Assembly (NCBI RefSeq): GCF_036378875.1
Contig: NZ_DASUVO010000063.1
Coordinates: 1-64,000, forward strand
Direction: 5' to 3'
Source of the DNA: Actinophytocola sp036378875
GTDB lineage: Bacteria; Actinomycetota; Actinomycetes; Mycobacteriales; Pseudonocardiaceae
DNA length: 64,000 bases
The notes under the pieces are model-generated. The model saw nothing but the letters and a program-made list of their open reading frames with translations, did not search any database and was not told where the DNA came from. Position 1 is the stretch's first letter. Every line of letters starts with the position of its first letter. Shown here one piece after another: positions 32,322 to 39,748 of the stretch. Made by a program: the position numbers and the translations under genes.

Positions 32322-34340
32322 CTACGCACAGGCCAGGACCGGGGCCGCCCAGTCCCCCCGGTCCCACCTGAATCCGTCGGGGCTGCCGTTGGTCACGATC
32401 CGTACGAACGAGGCCCCGGTCAGGTTCGCCGACAGCGTCAGCGCGTCGTCCTGCCAGGTGCGCAGGCCACTGTCCGCCACCTTCGTCCCGTCGGCCCAGA
32501 TCTCGAAGATCGCCGTGCCCTGCGTCGGATCCGGCCGAGGGTCACGTTCGTCGTCGATGCCGACGTCCACGGTCAGACCACTGCACTTCCCGGCCAGGTA
32601 GAACAGGACGGACGCCTCCGCGTGCGTGCCGAGACCCTTGTCGTACGTGCGACCGTTGATCGTCAGAGTTCGCCCGTCGCCGGTCGGCGCGCTGCCAACG
32701 GACGTGTTCCGCTCGACGGGCCCGAGGCCGTTGGCCGCCTTGGCCCAGGCGAGGTCGCCGAGGTTGGACGTGCCGGCGGGCGCCGGTGTCGGTACCGCCA
32801 GGTCCTCGCCGGCGGTCCTGTTGAGCCGCGGGTGCAGCAGCGACGCGTACGACAGGGTCGCGTCGAGCGCGTAGCCGTCGGGTGGCGCGGTCGCCGGTGG
32901 CGTCACGCGGAACGCGGCCGTGAGCGACTCTCCGGTGCGCAGCAACGGTTTTCCGGTGTTCCCCAGCGGTTCGACGCGCCAGCCCGCCGCCGGCGCCAGC
33001 TTTACCCGGCCGTTCAGCACCGGCGTGCGGCCGCGGTTGACCACCGTCACGTTCGCGGTGAACGGGCGGCCGGCCGGTGTGACCGTGCCCGGCACACCGG
33101 TGAACGGCGCCGGTAGGTCGAGCGCGAACTCGGTCGCGGGCGGGTGCCGCCACCAGCCGCGGTCCTCGGCGTCGACGCGGTACATGACCGTGCCGTGTGC
33201 CGGCACCGCGGCCGAGAAGTTCCCGGCATTCTCATAGGTCTTGTGTTCCCACAGGTCCCGCACCGTGTACGCGGTCCGGTTGGGCAGCCCCAGCTCCGCG
33301 GCGGTCGCGCCGAACGTCGCCGTGGTCTCGGACGAGTTGAACAGTGTCAGCGCGATGTCGCCGTCCTGCAGTGGTTTGACCATCACCCAGCGACCGTTGT
33401 CCTTGCGCAGCAAGCGGCCCTGCACGCCGAGCGGATCCTGGTCGACGGCGATGACCTCGCGGTTCCCCAGGATCTCCAGGGTTTCCGGCGTGGCGTCGCG
33501 CAGGTCCGTGCCGATCAGCAGCGGTGCGGCCATGGTCGCCCACAGGCTGAAGTGCGACCGGTACTCCCGATCGGTCATGCCGCCGTTGCCGACCTCCAGC
33601 ATGTCCGGGTCGTTCCAGTGGCCCGGTCCCGCGTTCGGCGCGAGCGGTGCGTTCTGCTCCAGCAGCGACATCATCGAGGTCCAGCTGTCGTTGATGTCGC
33701 CGGTGGTCCGCCACAGGTGACCGACGTCGGCGCCCCACTCCCACGGACGGTTCTGGCCCCACTCGCAGATGCTGTACACGATGGGGCGGCCGGTCTTCTT
33801 CAGCGCGTCCCGCATCTTCGTGTACCGCTCCAGCGCGGGACGGCCTTCGTTGTTGCAGTTGTCGTACTTGAGGTAGTCGACGCCCCAGTCGGCGAACGTC
33901 TGCGCGTCGACCTCCTCGTGGTCGAGGCTGCCCGGCATCGTCCGCGCGCAGGTCAACGTGCCCGCGCTGGTGTAGATGCCGAGCTTGAGGCCCCGCGCGT
34001 GCACGTAGTCCGCCAGTGCCTCGATCCCGCTGGGGAACCGCTCGCGGTGCGGGACGTAGCGACCGGTCTCGGGGTCGCGTTCCTGCTCGGCCCAGCAGTC
34101 GTCGATGTTCACGTACTCGTAGCCGGCCTCACGCAGACCCGTGGACACGAAGATGTCCGCGGTCGCCCTGATCAGCGTCTCGTCGATCGCGCAGCCGGTC
34201 GCGTTCCAGTTGTTGAAACCCATCGGCGGGGTGAGCGCCAACCCGTCCGGCAGGGCCATGGCCTCCTGCGCCGGTGTCACGGTGGCGGTGACCGCCGCGC
34301 CGATGAGGGACAGTGCGGTGATGAGCACCCTTGCTCGCAT
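32322..34340 (-). CDS. secreted GH27 alpha-galactosidase with NEW3 and NPCBM domains
   Basis: 672 aa with signal peptide. Catalytic barrel residues ~30-300: TPPMGFNNWNATGC, VNIDDCW, YLKYDNC (nucleophile Asp160) and RTTGDINDSW (acid/base Asp215) define GH27. A beta-sandwich (~300-380), a NEW3-type domain (~400-500) and a C-terminal NPCBM module (~530-672: NGRTYDKGLGTHAEASVLFYL...) follow. Removes terminal alpha-galactose from galacto-oligosaccharides or pectin side chains. No Shine-Dalgarno precedes ATG 34340; an operator-like site abuts it, so a leaderless mRNA or a regulator overlapping the start is possible. Confidence 0.9.
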   Translation of the reverse strand: MRARVLITALSLIGAAVTATVTPAQEAMALPDGLALTPPMGFNNWNATGCAIDETLIRATADIFVSTGLREAGYEYVNIDDCWAEQERDPETGRYVPHRERFPSGIEALADYVHARGLKLGIYTSAGTLTCARTMPGSLDHEEVDAQTFADWGVDYLKYDNCNNEGRPALERYTKMRDALKKTGRPIVYSICEWGQNRPWEWGADVGHLWRTTGDINDSWTSMMSLLEQNAPLAPNAGPGHWNDPDMLEVGNGGMTDREYRSHFSLWATMAAPLLIGTDLRDATPETLEILGNREVIAVDQDPLGVQGRLLRKDNGRWVMVKPLQDGDIALTLFNSSETTATFGATAAELGLPNRTAYTVRDLWEHKTYENAGNFSAAVPAHGTVMYRVDAEDRGWWRHPPATEFALDLPAPFTGVPGTVTPAGRPFTANVTVVNRGRTPVLNGRVKLAPAAGWRVEPLGNTGKPLLRTGESLTAAFRVTPPATAPPDGYALDATLSYASLLHPRLNRTAGEDLAVPTPAPAGTSNLGDLAWAKAANGLGPVERNTSVGSAPTGDGRTLTINGRTYDKGLGTHAEASVLFYLAGKCSGLTVDVGIDDERDPRPDPTQGTAIFEIWADGTKVADSGLRTWQDDALTLSANLTGASFVRIVTNGSPDGFRWDRGDWAAPVLACA

Positions 34341-34350
34341 ACATCGGATC
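34339..34350 (-). promoter_or_regulatory. operator-like ATACATCGGATC at the GH27 start
   Basis: Matches the sites at 14004, 14065 and 31456. Its first two bases overlap the GH27 start codon, and GTTGCA follows, as ATTGCA follows the 14065 site. Binding here would block initiation of the minus-strand GH27 transcript. Confidence 0.55.
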
Positions 34351-34362
34351 GTTGCATAGCTA

Positions 34363-34391
34363 TTGACGCTTGGAAAGCGCTTGCCTACGTT
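34363..34391 (+). promoter_or_regulatory. promoter of the cassette-ORF/GH31-B unit
   Basis: TTGACG (34363-34368), exactly 17 nt, TACGTT (34386-34391). The start site would be near 34398, leaving a ~37-nt leader before GTG 34435. Confidence 0.65.
34372..34385. promoter_or_regulatory. LacI-type operator GGAAAGCGCTTGCC
   Basis: It fills the spacer between the -35 and -10 boxes at 34363 and 34386. The central AAGCGCTT is palindromic with a CG centre, as in LacI/CcpA-family operators. The exact reverse complement occurs at 48034-48047 upstream of the GH78 gene. Confidence 0.65.
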
Positions 34392-34408
34392 GGGAGGAGC
34401 CCTTAGAT

Positions 34409-34420
34409 CCGATTAATCGG
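34409..34420. promoter_or_regulatory. perfect 12-bp palindrome CCGATTAATCGG
   Basis: Lies in the 5' leader of the plus-strand transcript, just before the ribosome-binding site at 34424. May be an operator or form a small hairpin; no second copy was found in the window. Confidence 0.45.
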
Positions 34421-34434
34421 TCAAGGAGACTTCC

Positions 34435-34557
34435 GTGAGCGGAGCTTGCGTAGCGAACCATCGACATTCAGGACGCCGCATCGCCCGCGGAGGGCGCCGG
34501 CGGAGCGGAGCCTGCGGAGCGTGCCGGCGCCACGGAGCGGGCGAGGTGGCGTCGTGA
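34435..34557 (+). mobile_element. 119-bp RTGA-flanked intergenic cassette, copy 2 (MIRU-like)
   Basis: Begins with GTGA (34435-34438) and ends with GTGA (34554-34557), whose GTG is the GH31-B start. Deleting 119 nt would place AGGAG (34424-34428) 6 nt before GH31's own GTG, which looks like the ancestral arrangement. The insert instead gives that ribosome-binding site to the cassette ORF. GGCGCCGG (34493-34500) and CCGGCGCC (34524-34531) form a hairpin also present in copy 1. GCGAGG (34541-34546), within the same GGCGAGG as copy 1, supplies a ribosome-binding site for the host gene. Confidence 0.75.
34435..34557 (+). CDS. 40-aa cassette ORF, copy 2
   Basis: GTG 34435 has AGGAG 6 nt upstream, better signals than many full genes here. 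The product begins MSGACVANHRHSGR, repeats SGACGA and is Arg-rich. The TGA overlaps the GH31 GTG (GTGA), so translation is coupled. Same 41-codon length as copy 1. Confidence 0.55.
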   Translation: MSGACVANHRHSGRRIARGGRRRSGACGACRRHGAGEVAS

Positions 34558-36665
34558 GACGTTCAGCGTTGTTCGTCGTCCTCGGTATGGTCGCCGCTCT
34601 GTGTTCGGCTCCGGTCGCCTCGGCCGCCGCAGGTCTCGGCTGGCGAGTCGACCAGGCACCCTTCCGTCTGACCTTCCTTGATGGGGGCAAACCCCTTGTC
34701 GCGCAGGCGAACGGCGACACCGCCGGGCCTGGTGGGCGGATGGCGTACGCGCTGGCCGACGGCTCGACCCACCGGCTGACGGATCTCCTTGACCAGCAAG
34801 GGGATCACCGGTCGCGGACGTACACGGTCGCCACCGACGAGCCCGACCGCACCGCACGGGTCGTGGTGAGCCGCACGCCACGCGGACTGCGGGTGTCGTG
34901 GACGTTCCAGCCGGCCACGAACGTCGTCGGTGTCTACGAGTCGCTCACCGGTGACGACGCCGAGCACTTCCTGGGCGGTGGCGCGAACTTCCTCTACACC
35001 GACCTGCGGCACCGCGTGCTGTTCAACAAGGTCCGGTTCACCGGCGCGAGTGCCCTCAACCGCTGCAACAGCGGCGGCGCGCCCAGCCCGTTCTTCGCGA
35101 GTTCGAAGGGCTACGCGATCTTCCCGGACACCAACGCGATCGGCCGCCTCGCGTTCCCCAACGCGGTCGACGAACCGCCGAGCTGCGTGACCGCTCCACC
35201 GCCGTGCCCGGTGCGGCTCGGTCAGCCCGACCGGACCCAGCTGTGTTTCAAGACGAACCGGCTCGACTACGAGATCTACGCCGGCTCCCCGGCGGAGGTC
35301 GTGCGGTCGTACAGCGCTCGTGCCGGCCGGCCGGCGTTGCCGCCGAAGCGGCAGCTGGAGCTGACGTTCTGGCGTGACATCAACCCCGGCGGGCAGCAGG
35401 AGGTGCTCGACGACATTGCTCAGCTGCAGGCACGGGGCATCCCGGTGAAGACGGTCTGGATCGACAACCCGTGGGAGATCAACACGGCCACCGGCACGCC
35501 GACGCACGGCGGCGCGTGCAACGGCACGCTGGAGTTCGACCCAGAGCAGTTCCCCGACCCGCAGGGGATGATCGACGAGCTGCACGCTCGTGGTGTCCAC
35601 TTGGGACTATGGATCTCGTCGTTCGTCCGCCCGGTCGCCGGGGGAGTGGCGTGCCCGGACCCCGGCTACCCGGCGGGTTCGTACGTGGCCGACACCGGCC
35701 GCACCGACCGGTTCGACATCGACTTCACCAATCCCGCAGCGAAGGAGCACTTCGAGGCCAAGCTGAAGAAGCTGTTCCGGATGGGCGTCGACTTCGTCAA
35801 GGGCGACCGCGGCGACGAGACCGACTTCGAGAACGCCCGGTTCGCGGCGGGTCCCGGCGCCGAGTACCACAACATCTATCCGGTGCTGTACGCGGAATCG
35901 ACGTCCAACGCGCTGCGCGAGGTGTGGGGCAACGAGTACACGATGGTGTTCCGCGCCGGCTACACCGGAGCGCCGAGCGTGCTGCACGGCTTCTGGGGCG
36001 CTGACCCGACCTCGACGTTCGACGGCCTGCGGTTGTCGGTGCGGCGTGGGCAGAACTCGTGGCTGTCCGGGCATCCCGTGTGGGGCACGGACACCGGCGG
36101 CTACTCAGCGGCGGCCGGCGACACGAACGCGCCGAGCCCCACACTGTTCACGCGGTGGGCGCAGTTCTCGTCCGTGTCGCCGGTGTTCGAGGTCGGTGGC
36201 CAGGGCCGCAACGCGACACCGTGGTTGTATGACGAGCAGACGGTCGACCGTTTCCGTGCCTCGGTCGCACTCCACGACGCGCTGGTGCCGTACCTCTACG
36301 AGTTGGCGAAACGGTCCGCCCGCACCGGCGAGCCGATCACCCGTCCGCTGGGCTTCGACTTCCCGCGCGACGAGGCGGCATGGGTGGCTGACCTGCAGAT
36401 GATGGTCGGCCCGAACCTCCTTGCCGTGCCGGTGACCGCCGACCGCGCGGAAGCCGACGGAGTGGCGGGGCTGCCAACCCCGGTGGACGTGTACCTGCCA
36501 CGGGGTCAGTGGCTTGACCTGTTCAGTGGTGAGATCGTCTCCGGCGGTCGTCACCTGGTCCGTGAGTCCACTATGGACGAGTTTCCGCTGTACCTGCGGC
36601 TCGACTCCCGCACGGTGCCGGCCGGAAACAACGCTGTCGAACGGATCCAGAACTGGCTATCGTGA
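34554..36665 (+). CDS. secreted GH31 family glycosidase (copy B)
   Basis: 703 aa. Signal peptide RRSALFVVLGMVAALCSAPVASA at residues 2-24. The GH31 barrel carries FVKGDRGDET (nucleophile Asp418) and WGTDTGGY (acid/base Asp513), as in copy A. It lacks copy A's C-terminal ~100 residues and ends soon after the proximal beta-sandwich. GTG 34554 overlaps the cassette ORF stop and matches the signal peptide start. GTGA also couples it to the methyltransferase downstream. Controlled by a promoter holding a LacI-type operator, opposite GH27. Confidence 0.87.
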   Translation: MRRSALFVVLGMVAALCSAPVASAAAGLGWRVDQAPFRLTFLDGGKPLVAQANGDTAGPGGRMAYALADGSTHRLTDLLDQQGDHRSRTYTVATDEPDRTARVVVSRTPRGLRVSWTFQPATNVVGVYESLTGDDAEHFLGGGANFLYTDLRHRVLFNKVRFTGASALNRCNSGGAPSPFFASSKGYAIFPDTNAIGRLAFPNAVDEPPSCVTAPPPCPVRLGQPDRTQLCFKTNRLDYEIYAGSPAEVVRSYSARAGRPALPPKRQLELTFWRDINPGGQQEVLDDIAQLQARGIPVKTVWIDNPWEINTATGTPTHGGACNGTLEFDPEQFPDPQGMIDELHARGVHLGLWISSFVRPVAGGVACPDPGYPAGSYVADTGRTDRFDIDFTNPAAKEHFEAKLKKLFRMGVDFVKGDRGDETDFENARFAAGPGAEYHNIYPVLYAESTSNALREVWGNEYTMVFRAGYTGAPSVLHGFWGADPTSTFDGLRLSVRRGQNSWLSGHPVWGTDTGGYSAAAGDTNAPSPTLFTRWAQFSSVSPVFEVGGQGRNATPWLYDEQTVDRFRASVALHDALVPYLYELAKRSARTGEPITRPLGFDFPRDEAAWVADLQMMVGPNLLAVPVTADRAEADGVAGLPTPVDVYLPRGQWLDLFSGEIVSGGRHLVRESTMDEFPLYLRLDSRTVPAGNNAVERIQNWLS
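34815..34897 (+). repeat. 83-nt tract identical to 31051-31133 (inverted)
   Basis: Within GH31 copy B. Together with 31051-31133 it forms an inverted repeat about 3.7 kb apart, flanking the lyase-like and GH27 genes; recombination between them would invert that segment. Confidence 0.8.
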
Positions 36666-37504
36666 CGGTTGTGGCGAAGGAAGCCGTTCGGCTCGGCACT
36701 GTGCAGGAAACGTTGCTGCTCACGCTGTACGGCCGCGCGCGTGACCTGGGTGCCCGCCGCCCGATGCTGGCGGACCGCAAGTCGGCCGAACTGGTGGCGC
36801 GGATCGACTACGACTTCACCAAGTTCCGTGGCGCGTCGCTGCCGTTGGCGGTCCTGCGCACCGCGATGTTCGATGTGTGGGTCAGGCGGTTCCTCGACGA
36901 GCACCCCGAGGGGACCGTGGTGGAACTCGGTGTCGGGCTGAACACCCGCTCCGACCGCGTGGACAACGGCCGCGCGCGGTTCTTCGACCTGGACCTCCCG
37001 GACGCCATCGCGTTGCGCCGCAGGTTCTTCCACGACACCGAGCGCTTCACCATGCTGGCGGGCTCGCTGGTGGACCCGGACTGGATCGACCAGGTGGCCG
37101 CCGCCCCCGGCCCGTACTTCTTCGTCAGCGAGGGCGTGCTGACCTACCTGACCGAGGACAAGGCCCGCACCGCCCTGCGACAGGTGGCGACCCGCTTCCC
37201 GGGCAGCCTGGTCGCCTTCGACACGGGCGGCCGCGCGGCCATCGACCGCCAGGACCGCAACCCGGTCCTCGAGGTCCTGTCGGCCCGCATGCACTGGGCC
37301 TGCGACGACCCGTCGAGCCTCGCGGAGTGGGGCCTGCACCTGCTGGAGAGCCGCACACTCGCCGACCCGCAACCGGAACTGGCCCCCCGGCTCCCGTGGC
37401 TCTACCGCCACGGCCTGCGGTTGATCTCCCGAGTGCTCCCGCCAGAATTCGGAGCATACCGACTGAACCTGTATCAAGCCGCAGAGGCCGATAGCACCCA
37501 TTAG
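36662..37504 (+). CDS. LCM/PPM1-type SAM-dependent methyltransferase
   Basis: 280 aa. Matches the actinobacterial leucine-carboxyl-methyltransferase-like family: RPMLADRKSAELVARIDYDF at the start, then VVELGVGLNTRSDR as the SAM-binding motif I, FDLDLPDAIALRR for motif II, and FFVSEGVLTYLTEDKARTAL. Small O-carboxyl methyl transfer is the usual activity; the substrate is unknown. The GTG start overlaps the GH31-B stop as GTGA, so both are made together, unusual for a glycosidase. The tiny WYDML ORFs follow and could be its substrates (speculation). Confidence 0.85.
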   Translation: MTVVAKEAVRLGTVQETLLLTLYGRARDLGARRPMLADRKSAELVARIDYDFTKFRGASLPLAVLRTAMFDVWVRRFLDEHPEGTVVELGVGLNTRSDRVDNGRARFFDLDLPDAIALRRRFFHDTERFTMLAGSLVDPDWIDQVAAAPGPYFFVSEGVLTYLTEDKARTALRQVATRFPGSLVAFDTGGRAAIDRQDRNPVLEVLSARMHWACDDPSSLAEWGLHLLESRTLADPQPELAPRLPWLYRHGLRLISRVLPPEFGAYRLNLYQAAEADSTH

Positions 37505-37620
37505 TGCCAATAATAGACACGATTGGGTGTTTGTTCCTTCCACTCTACTGCCGCCGGTAGTCACGCCCGCACTCGGCCGGTTGAAATTGGACCGAGGCGG
37601 ATAGGGAAGCATGTCTCGGC

Positions 37621-37776
37621 ATGTTCACATTGATCATCGACACCATGTCGACGGCTGGCTCCGGACCACTGTCCACGCTGGCCGATTCCTACTCGTCGGT
37701 AGCTCAAAGTTCCAGTGCCTTCAAGTCATGCTGGTACGACATGCTGTCGATCGTCGGCAAACTGATCGGTATGTAA
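37621..37776 (+). CDS. tiny ORF 1 with WYDML motif (51 aa)
   Basis: Encodes a Ser/Thr-rich peptide starting MFTLIIDTMSTAGSG and ending CWYDMLSIVGKLIGM. It shares WYDML-x-IV with the ORF at 37887, at protein and DNA level (22 of 27 nt over the motif), which argues that both are real. Codon bias is milder than in neighbours. GGGA lies 13 nt upstream, a weak ribosome-binding site, so the start is uncertain. One Cys, no transmembrane segment. It could be a signalling peptide or a ribosomally made precursor. No family recognised. Confidence 0.45.
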   Translation: MFTLIIDTMSTAGSGPLSTLADSYSSVAQSSSAFKSCWYDMLSIVGKLIGM

Positions 37777-37798
37777 ATCGCCTCTGGACGATCAACTA

Positions 37799-37821
37799 CT
37801 TGTTGTCCCGTCGCCAACAAG
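37799..37821 (+). terminator. stem-loop between the WYDML ORFs
   Basis: CTTGTTG (37799-37805) pairs with CAACAAG (37815-37821) around 9 nt. Weak stem; may attenuate or process the transcript between the two tiny ORFs. Confidence 0.3.
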
Positions 37822-37857
37822 CGGCCATTCGGCGAAGGTGACATCCGGGTATACCTT

Positions 37858-37863
37858 TATGAT
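37858..37863 (+). promoter_or_regulatory. -10 box TATGAT before tiny ORF 2
   Basis: TATGAT matches five of six consensus -10 bases and lies 11 nt before ATG 37875. No well-spaced -35 is seen. Confidence 0.35.
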
Positions 37864-37886
37864 CGATGCGTGGCATGATCGCCGCC

Positions 37887-38045
37887 ATGAATTTGGATCA
37901 AGAAGACTTCCTGCCGGCGACCAAGCCCTCCATGCTGTCTCGGTTCGGTGAGGCCGCCCGGTGGGTTTTCGCAGGGTCCGTCGCCTACGGACTCGACTGG
38001 TACGACATGTTGGGAATCGTCAGCGGACCGCAGGGAGCCGCCTAG
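37887..38045 (+). CDS. tiny ORF 2 with WYDML motif (52 aa)
   Basis: The product starts MNLDQEDFLPATKPSM, has an amphipathic middle (RFGEAARWVFAGSVAYG) and ends LDWYDMLGIVSGPQGAA. The in-frame ATG at 37875 would add four residues. It is followed 13 nt later by a strong terminator, as expected for the last gene of a unit. It shares the WYDML-x-IV motif with tiny ORF 1. The acidic N-terminal half and hydrophobic C-terminal half resemble leader/core division in precursor peptides, but no modifying enzyme other than the methyltransferase is near. Confidence 0.5.
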   Translation: MNLDQEDFLPATKPSMLSRFGEAARWVFAGSVAYGLDWYDMLGIVSGPQGAA

Positions 38046-38058
38046 CGCAAACCGGCAC

Positions 38059-38093
38059 CGCGCGGAGGGCGAACGCCAGTTGCCCTCCGCGCG
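38059..38093. terminator. 12-bp perfect stem-loop
   Basis: CGCGCGGAGGGC (38059-38070) pairs with GCCCTCCGCGCG (38082-38093) over 11 nt, between tiny ORF 2 and the convergent serine hydrolase. Confidence 0.8.
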
Positions 38094-38099
38094 GGATGC

Positions 38100-39578
38100 T
38101 CAGTCGAGTGGGAGTGCCAGACGTTCGTTGATCGGTTCGACCAGGACTTTTCGGTTGGTGACGACGACCCAGGTCTGGCCGGTGCTGGGGCGGATGATCA
38201 GGGACGCGGAGAAGCCGGGACCGGCGCCGGGATGCCCGGCGATGTCCTTGGGACGAACGAGCCCCCAGCCAAGACCCGCGTCGCCCCCTTCGAACTCGGC
38301 CTGCGGTGAAAGCGCCTCGCGGGCGAGTTCGTCCGGTAGCAGCGAGGACCAGGCGGTCCCGAAGCGGACGAGATCGGCTGCGGTGGTCCACAGTCCACCC
38401 GCGGCCGGCACGACGGCGACCTGCGCCGGCACGCGTTCGAACACGCCGCCGTCGGTGAGGTGGTGGCCGGTCACCACCCCGGTGGTGGGAGGCTCCGTTG
38501 GGAACCACGAGGTGCTCATTCCGAGGGGTTCGAGCACCCACCGGGCGGCCACGTCCTCGTACCGCGAGCCGGTGACGTCGGTGATCAGCTGGCCGAGCAT
38601 GGCGTACTCGCCGTGCCCGTAGGCGTACGTGCCGGGCGTGCCGCCGCACGCCGCGACCGGACCGGTGACCGAGACCAGGTCGGGCACGCGGTCGGCGAAC
38701 ATCGACGTGGGGTTGTCGACGCCGCCGGCATGGGACAGGAGCTGCCGCACCGTGACGGCGTCGTCGGCCAGCCGGATGGTGCGCAGGTAGGTGTTCGCGG
38801 GCGCGTCGAGCTGTACACGCCCGTCCGCGACCAGCCGCAGTACGGTCGTCGCTGTGATCAGCTTGGTGATCGAGTACGCGGGAAACCGGTGTTCGGGTAG
38901 GAGCGCGTCACCCTGGTCGAGGTTCGCCCAGCCGCGTGCGGTCACCCACGCCGGGCCGTCACCGGTCGCGCCGGCCACGAGGAGCCCGACCAGTCCCAGC
39001 TCGGTGAACGAGTGCTCGGCCACCGCGGCCGCCTCCGCCGGCACCGTCCCGGAGTCACGCGTCGGCGGTGACGCCACGCGCGGGTCGTCGGCCTTCCCCT
39101 CCAGTGGGTAGAACCGCAGCTGGCGCAGCCGGTAGGGCGGTTCGGACTCGGTCGCCGCCTCGACCCGCAGGTCGCCGAGTCGTGCACGCAGGCGCAGCGG
39201 CTCGGCCCGCACGTCGGTGAGGCCCTCGCGCAAACGCTTGGTCAGCGTGTCGAACAGGCGGATCACCCAGTCCGTCGGCACGAGACTCAGGTAGCGGTCG
39301 TCGAAGTGTCGACGCAGCTCCTCCTCGTCGGGAGGATTCCAGCCCGGGGTGCCGGCCGGCGCGAAGCGGGAGATCGCCCACCGCATCTGCGCCAACGCGT
39401 GGCTGCCCTCGATGTGTTCCTTGAGCGCGGTCCAGCTCGACTGCCCGTGCTCGCGGGCGATGGCCAGCTGGGCCTGGTGAAGAGTGGTGAACTCCCCTGA
39501 CGAGAGGCGGCGTTTCGCCTCGAGCTTCAGGTACCGGAGGTTCGGCCGGTCGGGGAGCGCACGTGACTGATCGGACAA
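38100..39578 (-). CDS. serine hydrolase with N-terminal helical domain
   Basis: 492 aa. Residues ~8-60 (PNLRYLKLEAKRRLSSGEFTTLHQAQLAIAREHGQSSWTALKEHI) are a helical module common at the start of actinobacterial ankyrin-type proteins. A SnoaL/beta-lactamase-inhibitor-like stretch follows to ~160. The C-terminal class C beta-lactamase fold carries SITK, YGHGEY in the YxN position and HPGAGPG as the KTG equivalent. No signal peptide, so cytoplasmic. TTG 39578 is selected because GGAAGG lies about 6 nt upstream and the conserved module begins there. The middle residue of the YxN motif differs from typical enzymes. Confidence 0.8.
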   Translation of the reverse strand: MSDQSRALPDRPNLRYLKLEAKRRLSSGEFTTLHQAQLAIAREHGQSSWTALKEHIEGSHALAQMRWAISRFAPAGTPGWNPPDEEELRRHFDDRYLSLVPTDWVIRLFDTLTKRLREGLTDVRAEPLRLRARLGDLRVEAATESEPPYRLRQLRFYPLEGKADDPRVASPPTRDSGTVPAEAAAVAEHSFTELGLVGLLVAGATGDGPAWVTARGWANLDQGDALLPEHRFPAYSITKLITATTVLRLVADGRVQLDAPANTYLRTIRLADDAVTVRQLLSHAGGVDNPTSMFADRVPDLVSVTGPVAACGGTPGTYAYGHGEYAMLGQLITDVTGSRYEDVAARWVLEPLGMSTSWFPTEPPTTGVVTGHHLTDGGVFERVPAQVAVVPAAGGLWTTAADLVRFGTAWSSLLPDELAREALSPQAEFEGGDAGLGWGLVRPKDIAGHPGAGPGFSASLIIRPSTGQTWVVVTNRKVLVEPINERLALPLD

Positions 39579-39748
39579 GGCAGTCCTTCCCTTGGCGCCC
39601 GCGGGTCCGCGACATCGGGCGGGAAAAGGCCTGCCGTCGATGGCTTCACGTGAACCGGTGAGCTTGCAGCTCTGCCCGCGGACCCAGAGGCGGCCGGGAA
39701 ACCACCGCCTCCGACCGTACCGTGTCGCCCACGGTGCCCGCGAACCGT

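Noticed and set aside
37611..37841. 76-codon His/Arg-rich open frame starting MSRHVHIDHRHH
   Set aside because: It overlaps tiny ORF 1 in another frame, lacks conserved features and has unbiased codon use; the WYDML frame is better supported.
39645..39654. Palindrome TTCACGTGAA upstream of the serine hydrolase
   Set aside because: Perfect but only 10 bp, no second copy and no promoter context; could be chance.
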